NCBI RefSeq assembly: GCF_030818075.1
Contig: NZ_JAUSZZ010000001.1
Span: forward strand, 1,922,001 to 1,986,000
Length of the DNA: 64,000 nucleotides
Source: Microbacterium proteolyticum
Lineage (GTDB): Bacteria; Actinomycetota; Actinomycetes; Actinomycetales; Microbacteriaceae
Direction of reading: 5' to 3'
The position numbers and the translations under genes were made by a program. The notes under the pieces were generated by a model that was not told the DNA's origin, searched no databases, and saw only the letters and a program-made list of their open reading frames with translations. Positions 17,309-26,576 of the stretch are shown here, piece by piece (within the stretch, counting starts at the first letter, position 1; every line of letters begins with the position of its first letter).

Positions 17309-18040
17309 ATGGCCTCGCGGGCGCAGCAGGAGGAGAACCCCCTCGATCTGGCCGCGGACGTCGCCCCGGGAAGGCTGCACCGCGCGCGAATGGCCTGGGA
17401 GGCGGCGACTCTCGCGAACATCGCTCTCAGCGATATTGCGGGTAACGCTGACGTGGTGGGGCTTGTTCAAAGGTACTCGAATAATTCGACAGGGGTGGTG
17501 AAGCTGCGCCAACTGGCAAATCTGAAGCCGTGCCGGGTTGTGATGGACAGCCGCCCCGTACCTCGCCGAGCTCGACGGCTGACCGACGCAGAGAAGATGG
17601 CGTTTGTTGAGGGCTACAAGCAGGGAGAGCTGGTCGCAGATCTGGCCCGTCAGCTTGGAGTGCATCGCACGACGCTCGACATGCTGGTTGCTCGTTTGGA
17701 GCTGAGCCGGGTAGATCCAAATGAGGTGCCGGCGAAGGTACGTGATGACCTGGTTGAGAAGTACCGGGCGGGGGAGTCCCTAGCTGCGATCGGCGATCGG
17801 CTCGGGTTCAGCGCCAACAAGGTGCAGCGGCTGCTCGTGTCGATGGGTGAACCGATCCGCCCACGGGGCCCAAGGAAGCCAACGGTTACGAGCGAGCAGA
17901 TCCAGCAGATGGTCTCGCGGTATGAGCAGGGCGAGGCGATCTCAGCCATCGCAGACTCCGCTGGAGTGAGCTATGCGCAGACGAGGTCGTGCCTGATGGA
18001 GGCAGGCGTTCAGATGCGGCCGCGCGGGGGAGTGCGGTGA
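17309..18040 (+). CDS. HTH-repeat protein continuous with attL; stranded integrase C-terminal domain
   Basis: The open frame runs through the left end repeat and then encodes about 190 residues with three helix-turn-helix-like segments (LVADLARQLGVHRTTLDMLV; SLAAIGDRLGFSANKVQRLL; AISAIADSAGVSYAQTRSCL). From 17456 on it matches 22519-23103 over 585 bp without a gap. The residues before the HTH part equal the last island-encoded residues of the serine integrase, in the same frame. I infer that the HTH part is the integrase C-terminus in the circular element. The codons before 17399 look like chance chromosomal reading. Whether a protein is made in the integrated state is unknown. Confidence 0.6.
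   Translation: MASRAQQEENPLDLAADVAPGRLHRARMAWEAATLANIALSDIAGNADVVGLVQRYSNNSTGVVKLRQLANLKPCRVVMDSRPVPRRARRLTDAEKMAFVEGYKQGELVADLARQLGVHRTTLDMLVARLELSRVDPNEVPAKVRDDLVEKYRAGESLAAIGDRLGFSANKVQRLLVSMGEPIRPRGPRKPTVTSEQIQQMVSRYEQGEAISAIADSAGVSYAQTRSCLMEAGVQMRPRGGVR
17399..17460. repeat. Left end repeat of the island (attL candidate)
   Basis: A 62-bp segment matching 58765-58826 at 57 of 62 positions in direct orientation, ending in GTGGTGGG, which at the right end is the 3' terminus of tRNA-Lys. It contains the inverted pair TCAGCG...CGCTGA separated by 13 nt. It also codes in frame for the same peptide (ATLANIAL...NADVVG) as the end of the integrase gene. Confidence 0.7.
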
Positions 18041-18041
18041 G

Positions 18042-18489
18042 CTAGGCGGCCTTCTTCTTCTCGGCTTTGTCTCGCGCGATGGCAAGAAGTACACGGGATA
18101 ACTTGTCGAAGTCGACATCCGGTCTAACGAGTGCTTCGGTGCGGATGACAAATGACTTGTTGGTGCGCCTCCTGCCAGGAGTCTTTTTCGGTGGCGGTGG
18201 TGCCGACTCAAGCTGCGCAATGACCTTGCTGAACTGGGCATACGCCTTGCCGGCACGGTGGGGGAGGCTTGGCCACTTCGCCGTGACCGCCTGGCGATAC
18301 GTGACAGCCTGATCTTCCGTGAGGTCCATGCTGGGTTGGTACAAGCCCGGTGTCCTGCCCGCCATCGTCCTCTTGCGGTGCGATAGTGATCCGGCCTGCG
18401 ATGTAGTGCTCTTTTTGCTCGAACTCGTTCACCCACGCTTCAAGTTGCTCCCGAGAACAGCGGGGCGGCGAAGCGTCAATGTCGTGCAT
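18042..18489 (-). pseudogene. Hypothetical protein gene split by a one-base frameshift
   Basis: An ATG at 18489 opens a frame (MHDIDASPPRCSREQLEAWV) that runs well to about 18350 and then becomes nonsense. The continuation (TPGLYQPSMDLTEDQA...) is in the next frame to 18042. Removing one G from the GG at about 18350 joins them as GGQTPGLYQPS, a smooth protein of about 148 residues ending in a basic tail (DKAEKKKAA). The function is unknown. It may be a true mutation or a base-calling error. Confidence 0.6.
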
Positions 18490-18606
18490 GCAGAAAGTCT
18501 CACATTCACGCACCGAGCAAATCGACCCCGCCGATGGTGTCCATTCCTGCGAGCGCACGCCGCCGCGCTGCCGTCGCGCGGCTAGGTCTTCGCAGCCTCG
18601 GCGATG

Positions 18607-18915
18607 CTAGATGGTGTCGAAGCGGATGTCGTCCTCGTCGTAATCGGTCGCTATACCCGGTAGCCAAACGTGGGGGTCGACGTCCGCGGTTTGAGCGATG
18701 AGCGGGACAGTGGAAACGGAGATGACGATGGATGTCGTGGTCGTCACGAAGAAGCTGAGTCGGTGGCCGCCGTCGGCGGTGACGTTGAGGAAGCCGCCTG
18801 CGGCGCGGGCGGCTCGGAGGGTTTGCTCCCGCAGGTCATCGAGGCTCTCGAGCGGGCCGAGCGCGAAGCTCGTGCCGTCGACTGTGACGGTGACCCGCTC
18901 GATGCTGTTGCCCAT
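18607..18915 (-). CDS. Hypothetical protein, 102 residues
   Basis: Starts MGNSIERVTVTVDGTSFALG and reads as a compact alpha/beta protein ending in an acidic tail (ATDYDEDDIRFDTI). No transmembrane segment or known motif. The ATG at 18915 is preferred because the upstream extension is arginine-rich low-complexity sequence. Last island-side gene before a long gap. Confidence 0.5.
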   Translation of the reverse strand: MGNSIERVTVTVDGTSFALGPLESLDDLREQTLRAARAAGGFLNVTADGGHRLSFFVTTTTSIVISVSTVPLIAQTADVDPHVWLPGIATDYDEDDIRFDTI

Positions 18916-19459
18916 GCGCGGACGGTATGTCGGCCTGCCATCAGATTCGCCCGGGGTTGCGTTGAGGGAGTCCGCATGGCACACTTCGCGCGTCAGTGGC
19001 GGGGCACGTATAGGGGCACAAGGCGAGGGCGCGCACCAGGGGTGTCGGGCAGCGCCTCGCCGGGAAACCTTGCTCCCAGGTCCCGCCGCTCGCCGCTCGC
19101 CCCCACCTGACGGCGGTGCCCGGGAGCGTGCCCACAAGGGCGGTCAAGCGTGTGACTCGCACTCGCGAGCGTGGTCGCCACGGTGAGCGATCCAGAGGGC
19201 GCTCTTGACGTCGTCAGGAGCGTCGAGCGAGGCGAGCGAAGCGGATCCCCCATCCAACCGCAGCCCACTGCCTCTCAGCGCTGAGGGTCGCAAATCCGAT
19301 GACTCGGCGGGCACACCCCCGCAACGAAGTCGTCCTCCAGCTGCCTCCAGCTGACCCGCGCGACTTCTTCTTCTTGCTTCGAGAGTATCTCGGGGATGGA
19401 CTCATGCATCCCGCGCGTTGACCACGGGCGGCCGGCTGGGTGTCTTTGCTGCGGTTCGG
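18916..19459. other. 544-bp gap without a convincing gene
   Basis: Only short arginine-rich frames are open and none has a ribosome site. This looks like eroded mobile DNA. Confidence 0.5.
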
Positions 19460-19948
19460 CTACGGCGTCGCCGGTGTTTGCTCGAATGTGATCAGGCCAG
19501 CCTCGCGGGCGATGGCGTCGGCTCGAGATGCTTCTGCCTCTGCTGCTGCCGCCAGCCTGGCGTGCGCGGTGAGGTGATCCTTTTGGATCTTCGCGGTGAT
19601 GGCTGCGAGGTGGTCGGCGAGGAATGTTGCCAAGCCGGATTTCAGTTCTTCGAGATTGGTGTTCGCGATTTCGAGGCGCCGGTCCGACACGCGGAGCGTG
19701 ACCGAAGGATAGCCAGCGTCAGAGAGGGCCTGTTGGGTCGTTGGGGAGTGCAGTGCGGTCACTTCTTCTGCCTGTGGGCGGCGGTTGAAGACGGCGTCGA
19801 CCTGGTAGGTGTTGGGCGCGGTCAGTGTCCCGAGTCTGGGCGGCAGCGATCCAGGGAGAACGGACGTGAGGCCGAGGGGGTTCGGGTATGCCGAGGGGGT
19901 GGGCGTTGTGTGCGGCTTTGATGCTGTGGAGGACGTGTCGGTGGTCAT
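19460..19948 (-). CDS. Hypothetical protein with helical C-terminus
   Basis: 162 residues: a Thr/Pro-rich N-terminus, a middle part (NTYQVDAVFNRRPQAEEVTAL) and a long alanine-rich helix (LTAHARLAAAAEAEASRADA) likely to form a coiled coil. Family not recognised. It is 54 nt downstream of a two-helix membrane peptide on the same strand. Confidence 0.55.
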   Translation of the reverse strand: MTTDTSSTASKPHTTPTPSAYPNPLGLTSVLPGSLPPRLGTLTAPNTYQVDAVFNRRPQAEEVTALHSPTTQQALSDAGYPSVTLRVSDRRLEIANTNLEELKSGLATFLADHLAAITAKIQKDHLTAHARLAAAAEAEASRADAIAREAGLITFEQTPATP

Positions 19949-20002
19949 GGGTCTCGGGGACCCCTCTCTGGGGTTGCGTGTCCGCGGGGGCGCAGAGGCC
20001 GC

Positions 20003-20167
20003 CTAGGAGGCGCGTCGGCGGTTGCGGGTTCGGATGAGTCCGAAGATGAGGGTGCCGATGAAGAGCACGATGCCGATGATGGCGAGCCATAGCAGGCCCT
20101 CGAACGTGAATCCCACGATCGTCAGCACCGCCCAAGCGACGAGGAGGATGACGAGTGTGAGCCACAT
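20003..20167 (-). CDS. Small two-TM membrane peptide
   Basis: 54 residues, almost entirely two hydrophobic helices (WLTLVILLVAWAVLTIVGF; LLWLAIIGIVLFIGTLIFGL) with a basic end RTRNRRRAS. The ATG at 20167 is the natural start. Such peptides are common beside phage and ICE genes; the role is unknown. Confidence 0.6.
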   Translation of the reverse strand: MWLTLVILLVAWAVLTIVGFTFEGLLWLAIIGIVLFIGTLIFGLIRTRNRRRAS

Positions 20168-20199
20168 GTTTGTGACTCTACGCCTAATATTCGAGTTGG

Positions 20200-20646
20200 G
20201 TGTCAATTCTTTTGCCCAAAAAAGAGGGCGGGCTGGAATTGAGATTTTGGGAAGAGTTGCTCCACGCAATTTCGGGGCGAGCGAGCACGCATCGACAGTT
20301 GCCCGATTTGCGAAATCTGCCGTCGCATAGTGTCGCGGTCATCGGCACGCAATATCTCGTGAACGACGTCGAGCGTCAGGACGTCGGTGATCGTCTCTAC
20401 GTGTTGCGCTCCGGCAAGCTGCGCGAGGGCAGGGCAAGGTCGGTGGCCGTCTTCTCGAACGGTCGAAACCTGGGTCGTTTGTCCCCCGAGGCAGCTCAGC
20501 CGCTGGCGGCGGCGCTTGCGAAGCTGGGCGGTGCCGCCGTGGTGAACGGAACGGGTGTGCGCACAAGCGGGATCCGCCTGTGGGTCGACGTCCCTGACAC
20601 GGACGCGCTGAACGCCTTCGCAGCATATTGGCAGCTTCGAGAATAG
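20200..20646 (+). CDS. Hypothetical protein with HIRAN-like C-terminal half
   Basis: 148 residues from a GTG at 20200. The C-terminal half (SVAVFSNGRNLGRLSPEAAQ...LAAALAKLGGAAVV) resembles the HIRAN fold (value of a name, GRxxGxLs, then an alpha-helix). The HIRAN similarity is by eye only. No transmembrane segment. The flanking DNA (20170-20230 and 20640-20720) is AT-rich, so it may be an independent recent acquisition. Confidence 0.5.
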   Translation: MSILLPKKEGGLELRFWEELLHAISGRASTHRQLPDLRNLPSHSVAVIGTQYLVNDVERQDVGDRLYVLRSGKLREGRARSVAVFSNGRNLGRLSPEAAQPLAAALAKLGGAAVVNGTGVRTSGIRLWVDVPDTDALNAFAAYWQLRE

Positions 20647-20800
20647 TTCGCGAAATTCCGGCGAATATCAAAAAGTAAGACCGCCGCTGAGAGTCATATA
20701 TACGAAAGTGAACATACGACGCGCGTAACCTGTTGGTAAGTCCTCGGCGACCGCCATCGGCTTCAGGCCTCACCGGTCACGACGAAACCGAGGAATGGAA

Positions 20801-21907
20801 ATGCGCTCACCGGTCATTGAATCCCGACTGGGTCCTATTCGCCAGACCTACGCAGGGACGACGGAGTTCCCCCCGATGGCGAAGGCCTACACCGAGCTGT
20901 CTCAGGTCGTTCGAGAGACCGGTCTCCTGCTGCGTGCACAGCGCTTCTACGCCGTCGTCGGCCTCGTGCTCGCGGTCGGATTCGCCGGGGCCATCGCCGG
21001 GTTCGTCCTCTTCGGCGACAGTTGGTATCAGCTGCTCATCGCTGCCGCACTGGGCGTCCTGTTCACCCAGGTGGCATTCCTCGCCCACGAGGCCGCGCAC
21101 AAGCAGATCCTCGCCTCCGGTCCCGGGAACGAACGCCTCGCGCTGTGGCTGGGAGCCGGCGTCGTCGGTCTGAGCATGTCGTGGTGGGGCGCGAAGCACA
21201 CCCGCCACCACGCCAACCCGAACCGCGTCGGCAAGGACCCGGACATCGAGGTCGACACGGTCTCCTTCCTCGAGGCCGACGCGGCGAAAGCACGTGGCTT
21301 GCGGCGATGGATCACCCAGAGGCAGGGCTGGCTCTTCTTCCCCCTCCTCACGCTCGAGGGCGCCAACCTTCACTTCCTCGCGTTCAGACACCTTCTCTCC
21401 CGCGGCGAGGTGAAGGGACGCCGCCGCGAGCTCGCGATCCTCGCGCTTCGGTTCTCGGTCTTCGTCGCCCCGGTGTTCGTCTTCCTTCCTCTCGGGATGG
21501 CGTTCGCGTTCCTGGGCGTCCAGCTCGCCGTGTTCGGCGTGTACATGGGCGCATCGTTCGCCCCCAATCACAAGGGCATGGCCGTCATCGCCCCGAACGC
21601 GAAGCTCGACTTCTTCAGCAAGCAGGTCCGCACCTCACGCAACATCACCGGCGGGTGGTGGGCGACGTGGCTCATGGGCGGCCTCAACTACCAGATCGAG
21701 CATCACCTGTTCCCGAACATGCCCCGGCCGCATCTGAGCCGGGCCCGCGCGATCGTCAAGGAACACAGCGAGACACTGAACGTCCCCTACGTCGAGACCA
21801 GTCTCTGGCGTTCGTATGGCATCGTCATCGCATATCTCAACCGTGTCGGCCTCGCGGCCCGCGACCCCTTCGAGTGCCCCATGACCTCCGCGGCCGCCCG
21901 AGCCTGA
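20801..21907 (+). CDS. Acyl-lipid fatty acid desaturase
   Basis: Membrane di-iron enzyme that introduces double bonds into lipid-bound acyl chains. About 368 residues with the three histidine boxes: HEAAH, HTRHH (KHTRHHANP) and QIEHH (NYQIEHHLFPNMPRPHL). Two pairs of membrane helices lie between them. The third box begins with Q, as in front-end and linoleoyl-CoA-type desaturases. The ATG at 20801 sits 8 nt after GAGG and is preferred to the ATG at 20795. It reads like a core metabolic gene carried between two copies of the HTH arm, which suggests chromosomal DNA trapped between stacked elements or cargo of the left one. Confidence 0.88.
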   Translation: MRSPVIESRLGPIRQTYAGTTEFPPMAKAYTELSQVVRETGLLLRAQRFYAVVGLVLAVGFAGAIAGFVLFGDSWYQLLIAAALGVLFTQVAFLAHEAAHKQILASGPGNERLALWLGAGVVGLSMSWWGAKHTRHHANPNRVGKDPDIEVDTVSFLEADAAKARGLRRWITQRQGWLFFPLLTLEGANLHFLAFRHLLSRGEVKGRRRELAILALRFSVFVAPVFVFLPLGMAFAFLGVQLAVFGVYMGASFAPNHKGMAVIAPNAKLDFFSKQVRTSRNITGGWWATWLMGGLNYQIEHHLFPNMPRPHLSRARAIVKEHSETLNVPYVETSLWRSYGIVIAYLNRVGLAARDPFECPMTSAAARA

Positions 21908-22024
21908 TGCGCGACGTCCAACGTCACGGATGCCACGTGCCAGTAGCCGCGTCGGTTGCAGTCGGCAGGTGTACCCGGACGATGGGCCGTCTCGGGATCG
22001 TCTATCGTCACGCTTGCCGCGCGC

Positions 22025-22030
22025 GTAGAG
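22025..22030 (+). promoter_or_regulatory. -10-like TAGAGT before the gene at 22038
   Basis: TAGAGT ends 7 nt before the ATG at 22038, close to the leaderless geometry seen elsewhere in the window. Confidence 0.35.
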
Positions 22031-22037
22031 TCCAGCT

Positions 22038-22331
22038 ATGAGCGGCGCATCGACGGACGACGAAGACGGCAACACCTCGGGTGAGTCGCGACGCAGCCGT
22101 GCCCGGCGGATACGGTGGACGACGGCGACCGGTGAGCATCGGCAGGGCTATGCCGCGACCAATGAGACACAAGCTCGGCGCGATGCGGAGATCGAACGCG
22201 ACAGGCTTTCGACCGACGACGAGGTTGCGCGGGAACACTGGGATGACGATGGCGGACCGAATCTGCCTCCACATCCGCCAAGTACTCGATCTCATTCGCC
22301 TCATCCCATCAAGCATTTCCCACCTCTCTGA
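22038..22331 (+). CDS. Small charged hypothetical protein
   Basis: 97 residues: Ser/Glu/Arg-rich N-terminus, RRIRWTTATGEHRQGYAATNETQ, an acidic helix (ARRDAEIERDRLSTDDEVAREHW), then a Pro/His tail. It may be truncated, since the tail looks random and a mobile-element arm starts 190 bp on. Function unknown. Confidence 0.4.
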   Translation: MSGASTDDEDGNTSGESRRSRARRIRWTTATGEHRQGYAATNETQARRDAEIERDRLSTDDEVAREHWDDDGGPNLPPHPPSTRSHSPHPIKHFPPL

Positions 22332-22518
22332 GCGAGGTGCGCTGGCCTGATGATCCCCCAACGTTCCGCTTGCCTGGACTGCAGTCACCATGCCGTCGGA
22401 ATACACAGTCAACGGTGATCCGCGACGGCTTCCACTGAGATCGCAGCGATGGGTCGAGAGATGAGTCCAGCGACTGTCGTACGGGAGCCGGCCACACCCC
22501 GCAGAGTGAAGGCGGAGA

Positions 22519-23103
22519 GTGGGGCTTGTTCAGAGGTACTCGAATAATTCGACAGGGGTGGCGAAGCTCCATCAGCTGGCGAATCTGGAGCCAAGCCGAG
22601 TCGCAGCGGCCAGCCGCCCTGTACCCCGCCGAGCTCGACGATTGACTGACGCGGAGAAGCTGGTGTTCGTTGACGGCTACAAGCGAGGAGATCCGGTCGC
22701 TGATCTTGCTCGTCAGCTTGGGGTGCATCGCACGACGCTCGACACGTTGGTTGCGCGCTTGAAGCTGAGTCGGGTAGATCCAAATGAGGTGCCGGCGAAG
22801 CTACGTGATTCCTTAGTTGAGAAGTATCGGGCGGGGGAGTCCCTAGCTGCGATCGGTGAAGAGTATGGGTTCAGCGCTAATAAGGTACAGCGGTTGCTCG
22901 TGTCGATGGGTGAACCGATCCGGCCACGTGGCCCAAAGAAGCCGACAATCACTGACGAGAAGGTCCAGCGGATGGTCTCGCGGTACGAGCAAGGCGAGGC
23001 GATTGCAGCTATAGCAGCATCAGCCGGCGTCAGCTACGCGCAGACCAGAGCATGCTTGCTCAATGCAGGCATACAGATGCGGTCGCGCGGGGGAGCGCGA
23101 TAA
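22519..23103 (+). CDS. HTH-repeat protein, second copy of the integrase-tail arm
   Basis: Gap-free 585-bp paralogue of 17456-18040, starting at exactly the same GTGGGG. It has three HTH-like segments (LARQLGVHRTTLDTLVARL; SLAAIGEEYGFSANKV; AIAAIAASAGVSYAQTRAC). The DNA to its left is unrelated to the attL repeat, so the homology break falls at the presumed crossover point. This is what a second, independent integration of a related element would leave. It probably lacks its own start signal and may not be expressed. Confidence 0.6.
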   Translation: MGLVQRYSNNSTGVAKLHQLANLEPSRVAAASRPVPRRARRLTDAEKLVFVDGYKRGDPVADLARQLGVHRTTLDTLVARLKLSRVDPNEVPAKLRDSLVEKYRAGESLAAIGEEYGFSANKVQRLLVSMGEPIRPRGPKKPTITDEKVQRMVSRYEQGEAIAAIAASAGVSYAQTRACLLNAGIQMRSRGGAR

Positions 23104-23276
23104 ATCGCGCCACCAGGAACGACCCGGCGCCCGCGGCTCCGCGCCGCTTGCGTCCAACGACAGCACCCCTCCTGAAGGAGGTTCAGGGTGGGACCAAGCC
23201 CGCGACAGCTGTAGTGCCCCGTTCACGCGCGGTGCGCCGAACGAGCACCTCGCGGCATCCGCCACGGTTTGCGCAT

Positions 23277-23975
23277 CTAGGCTGCGAACAGGTAGGCCCA
23301 GAACTTCTTCGCTGGGCCGGAGACGAGCTTCTTCCACCTATTTCGTACTCCCCACCGAAGCTCCCGCGCGAATTTGCGGACGACGCCGGTTTTGAGGTCC
23401 GCCTCAATACGCGCACGGTGAGCGTATTCAGCGTCCAGGTCCTTTCTCATCTGAAGCGCCATGCGAGCGACACGGCGAGAGTGTCTGGGTATCCGTTCCC
23501 CGCGGAGCCAAGCGGCGACGGTTTCGAAGCCGGCCCACGCCATCTGTGCATACCCCCACCGAGGGACGGTCCACGGACTTAGCCCCTCACGGTCCGCACG
23601 CGAAAGCGCTCCGAGTCCATCCATCAGTTCAAGCGTGGCGGTTCGATGTCTTCCTTGTCCGCCGGCCATATTGGCTGCGCCAGCCGCGAGTCCGTTTGCG
23701 ACGACGTCCCATTGCTCCTCGTAGGGTGTGCACTCATTACCAAATCCCGCCTCTGCCTCGGTCGAGTTCGCGTACTCAGCAAACCCGTAGAAGGCCATCA
23801 TGACCTTCTGGACCTCCTCGCGAACTACCCGGGTCTGTTCATCGCGACGTCGCGCCCTCTCGTTGAAGAGAGTGATGCTTTGAGCAATGAGCACGCCAAC
23901 GAGAGCAAAGGTGGGCACCGCCATAGCCACCCACAGCGGCGTCGAGGCTTCCATACGCTTGAGGGTATCGGTCAT
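23277..23975 (-). CDS. Membrane-anchored hypothetical protein
   Basis: About 232 residues: one transmembrane helix near 12-33 (LWVAMAVPTFALVGVLIAQS) followed by a charged helical cytoplasmic part with EEVQKVMMAFYGFAEYA and a basic end. No catalytic motif recognised. It lies 101 nt downstream of the type III restriction genes on the same strand and could be part of that operon. The ATG at 23975 is a choice among several without a clear ribosome site. Confidence 0.5.
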   Translation of the reverse strand: MTDTLKRMEASTPLWVAMAVPTFALVGVLIAQSITLFNERARRRDEQTRVVREEVQKVMMAFYGFAEYANSTEAEAGFGNECTPYEEQWDVVANGLAAGAANMAGGQGRHRTATLELMDGLGALSRADREGLSPWTVPRWGYAQMAWAGFETVAAWLRGERIPRHSRRVARMALQMRKDLDAEYAHRARIEADLKTGVVRKFARELRWGVRNRWKKLVSGPAKKFWAYLFAA

Positions 23976-24076
23976 CGCGATCGGCCAGGCAACACCTTGA
24001 GGCACCACGCCGGCCGCGCCACGAATCGTTGGAGGTTGCGCCGGATATTGTCCGGCGGCAACCCCTGGATTCCGTG

Positions 24077-26576
24077 TCAGGATGAAGCGAGAGCAGCGTC
24101 GAGAGTCGAAGCGAACCCTGTTCTTCCCTCCCTCAGAAACTGAAAGAACGCGTCATAGTCGCGTGGGGTTAAGAAGTGGAACGCGTACTTTTCTGTGCCC
24201 AGCATCGCGTTCAGCACAGCGAAGTGAGCGGTTGCCGCCACAAATTTCGCGCGATTCTCATCTGACGGCTCATCGATCTCGTCGTCTCCCTTGATCTCGA
24301 CGACTAGGATTCGACCTTTCGTCGCGATGAAGAAGTCCGGATTAAAGTGGCCTCGCCGAAAGTGTTCTCCCTTCCGCCATCCGAATTCGATCGAATAGAA
24401 ATCCTGGTCCGTCGATTTGATCCAACCGGAGGTGACCGCGGCGTTCTCAGGTTTAATCAAGTCTTTCACAAACACCCGCTCGGGGCGATGGTTCGCGATA
24501 GCAATGTTCAGTGGCGTCTTGAAGTGGAACTTGTTCGATACTTCTTCGACTGCAGAGCGAGGCAAAGAATCGTCTTCGAGAACGTCGTTCAGCACCCGCC
24601 GCGTCTCTTCATCGCTAAGCGACGCTGAATCTTCGTCTGCGAAGACAGTGGCATCGCCTCGTCGAAGCCCCGAGACGCTGATGCTGTCACGATGACGCTG
24701 AGCCGTCGACAGTTTCACAAGCTCGTTCGGCTTTGAAACATACCTCACCGTATGGCTCGACTTTCGATGCACCACTCCGAAGGCTGCCTGTAGCCTCTGA
24801 CGGTTGTCCTCACTCACCAAGTCATCCGTTTCGCCCACGCGCTTCAATGATTCGCGAATCAGCTCGCGCAGCCAGACGACTGAGTATTTGCTTGCGTAGT
24901 CGGTCGACTCTTCGAGGTCGATCGCGCGGAATTTGGAGTGGATGTGCTCAGCAACCTCATCGACGGAGAACATCTTGTAGCGAATGAGAGTACGCTTCTC
25001 ACGCTGACTCCCCGTGACCACGCGGCTGTAGGTGGTCTCACGCTCTAGCTGCGACACTTGGGAAGCCAGCGAAACGTAGCCTTTCGAGAAGTCGTACTCC
25101 TCCGGGGCATTGTGCTCTTCGGATTCCTGGGACTTGCTGTAATCGATGTTCTCAATCTCGAAGTTGTAGTCCACTTCCTTATCTGAGACCTGCGAGACAA
25201 GACGGTTCTCGATTTCGAGAACCTCGTCGACAAGGTGGCGTATTCGAGATGACCACGCATCATGATTAAAGACCGTTAGTACAGGTCTTTCGCCGCGATA
25301 CGAGTCAGGCACGCGTAACCCTCGACCTAGCACCTGTGCGATGAGCAGTTTGCTCGAGAACGCCCTTTCCTCATGAGGCACCACTTGGAAGACGTTCTTC
25401 ACATCCCAACCCTCCGTAAGCATGCTCACCGAGACGATCCACTCGACAGCGCTGTCCGCCTGATCCACGGAAGCGAGCTGAACGACGTTCCGCTTATGGT
25501 CCGGATCTGAGGTGACCGTCAAGACTTTCGCCGCCGCTTGATCCTGCGGGAGCTCCTCAATCGACGCGAGGAAGGAGACGAGGTCACTGGCGAGGCGCTT
25601 TGCGGCCGCAATGTCCCGCGTCACGAGCAATGTGAGGGGCTTTACCTTCCGGTAAAACTGCTGATTGCTCTGATGGTTGTCATAGACCTTCTGGAACTTC
25701 TCGTCCCGCGCGCCCGTCGAGTCTTCCGCGACGTAATCGATAGTTTTTACTACGCCCGCATCGATGGCCTCGCGGAGGGAGTATCGGAAGACAACATCCG
25801 GGAAGTAGGCGTCGTCCACGTAACAAGTTCCGGAAACACCCACCACGTAGCGAAAGCCGATGTCGTTGGCCCCCACGAACTCCGCCCAACGGCGCATGTC
25901 GCCGTTGGAGGAGTAAAGGTGATGGGCCTCATCGTTGAGGATCAAGGTGCGGGCGCCCTTACCCACCAACGTGGGGCGAATCGAGCTGCGCGACGAGGCG
26001 AAGGTCGCGTGGTAGTTCTCGACGCAAAACGGCGCCAGGCACGATTGACTCGGTGCCGTTGATAATCGCCGGCGCCTGGTACACCGAAGCGGAAGGCATC
26101 GCCGCCCGCAGCGCCTCGCTAGAGGCGAGACTCTTGAACTTGTCGGTCAGCCCCGCCTCGATCGTCAAGGAAGGGCAAAGCACGACAACCTGATCCACCG
26201 CCCCAATCCCGAGCATGATGGCAGCGATGCCGTACATCACGTAGCTCTTCCCCGTACCCGTTGCCAGGTCAAGACTGCAAGAAAGCTGATCGGGGAAGAG
26301 CAACTTTCGCTCTGCCGCAGCCTCTCCGCCGTAAACGTCCTTCAGCGTGGGGCTGGCATCAAGGTTCTCCCGCATCAGAGCGCGGAGGTTCGGGTAACGC
26401 TCCCCAAGCAAGTACCGAAGGGTTACGCGGATCGCGTCTTTCTGGTAGTCGCGCGTCGAGCAAAGTGCGTCCAAGAACGGCTCGTAAGGCGTGAGGTCCA
26501 GAACGGTAGGGTCGATCGCCTTGGTCACGTTGAGCACGAGGTCGGTGTTGGTGACGGACGCTACGGCCACTGACAC
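24077..26576 (-). pseudogene. res: Type III restriction endonuclease Res, frameshifted
   Basis: ATP-dependent helicase-endonuclease subunit that cuts when two unmethylated sites meet. The N-terminal part (from a GTG at 26576) has helicase motif I DLATGTGKS at residues 103-111. The C-terminal part holds DEAHH (motif II), the motif VI-like QVLGRGLRVP and the PD-ExK nuclease motif (NPDFF...VVEIKG). The frame breaks at a TTTT run (26026-26029): removing one T joins VPGAV to CVENYHATF and restores a protein of about 832 residues. The GTG overlaps the mod stop by one base. As read, the nuclease is dead and the cognate methylase is intact. Confidence 0.85.
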
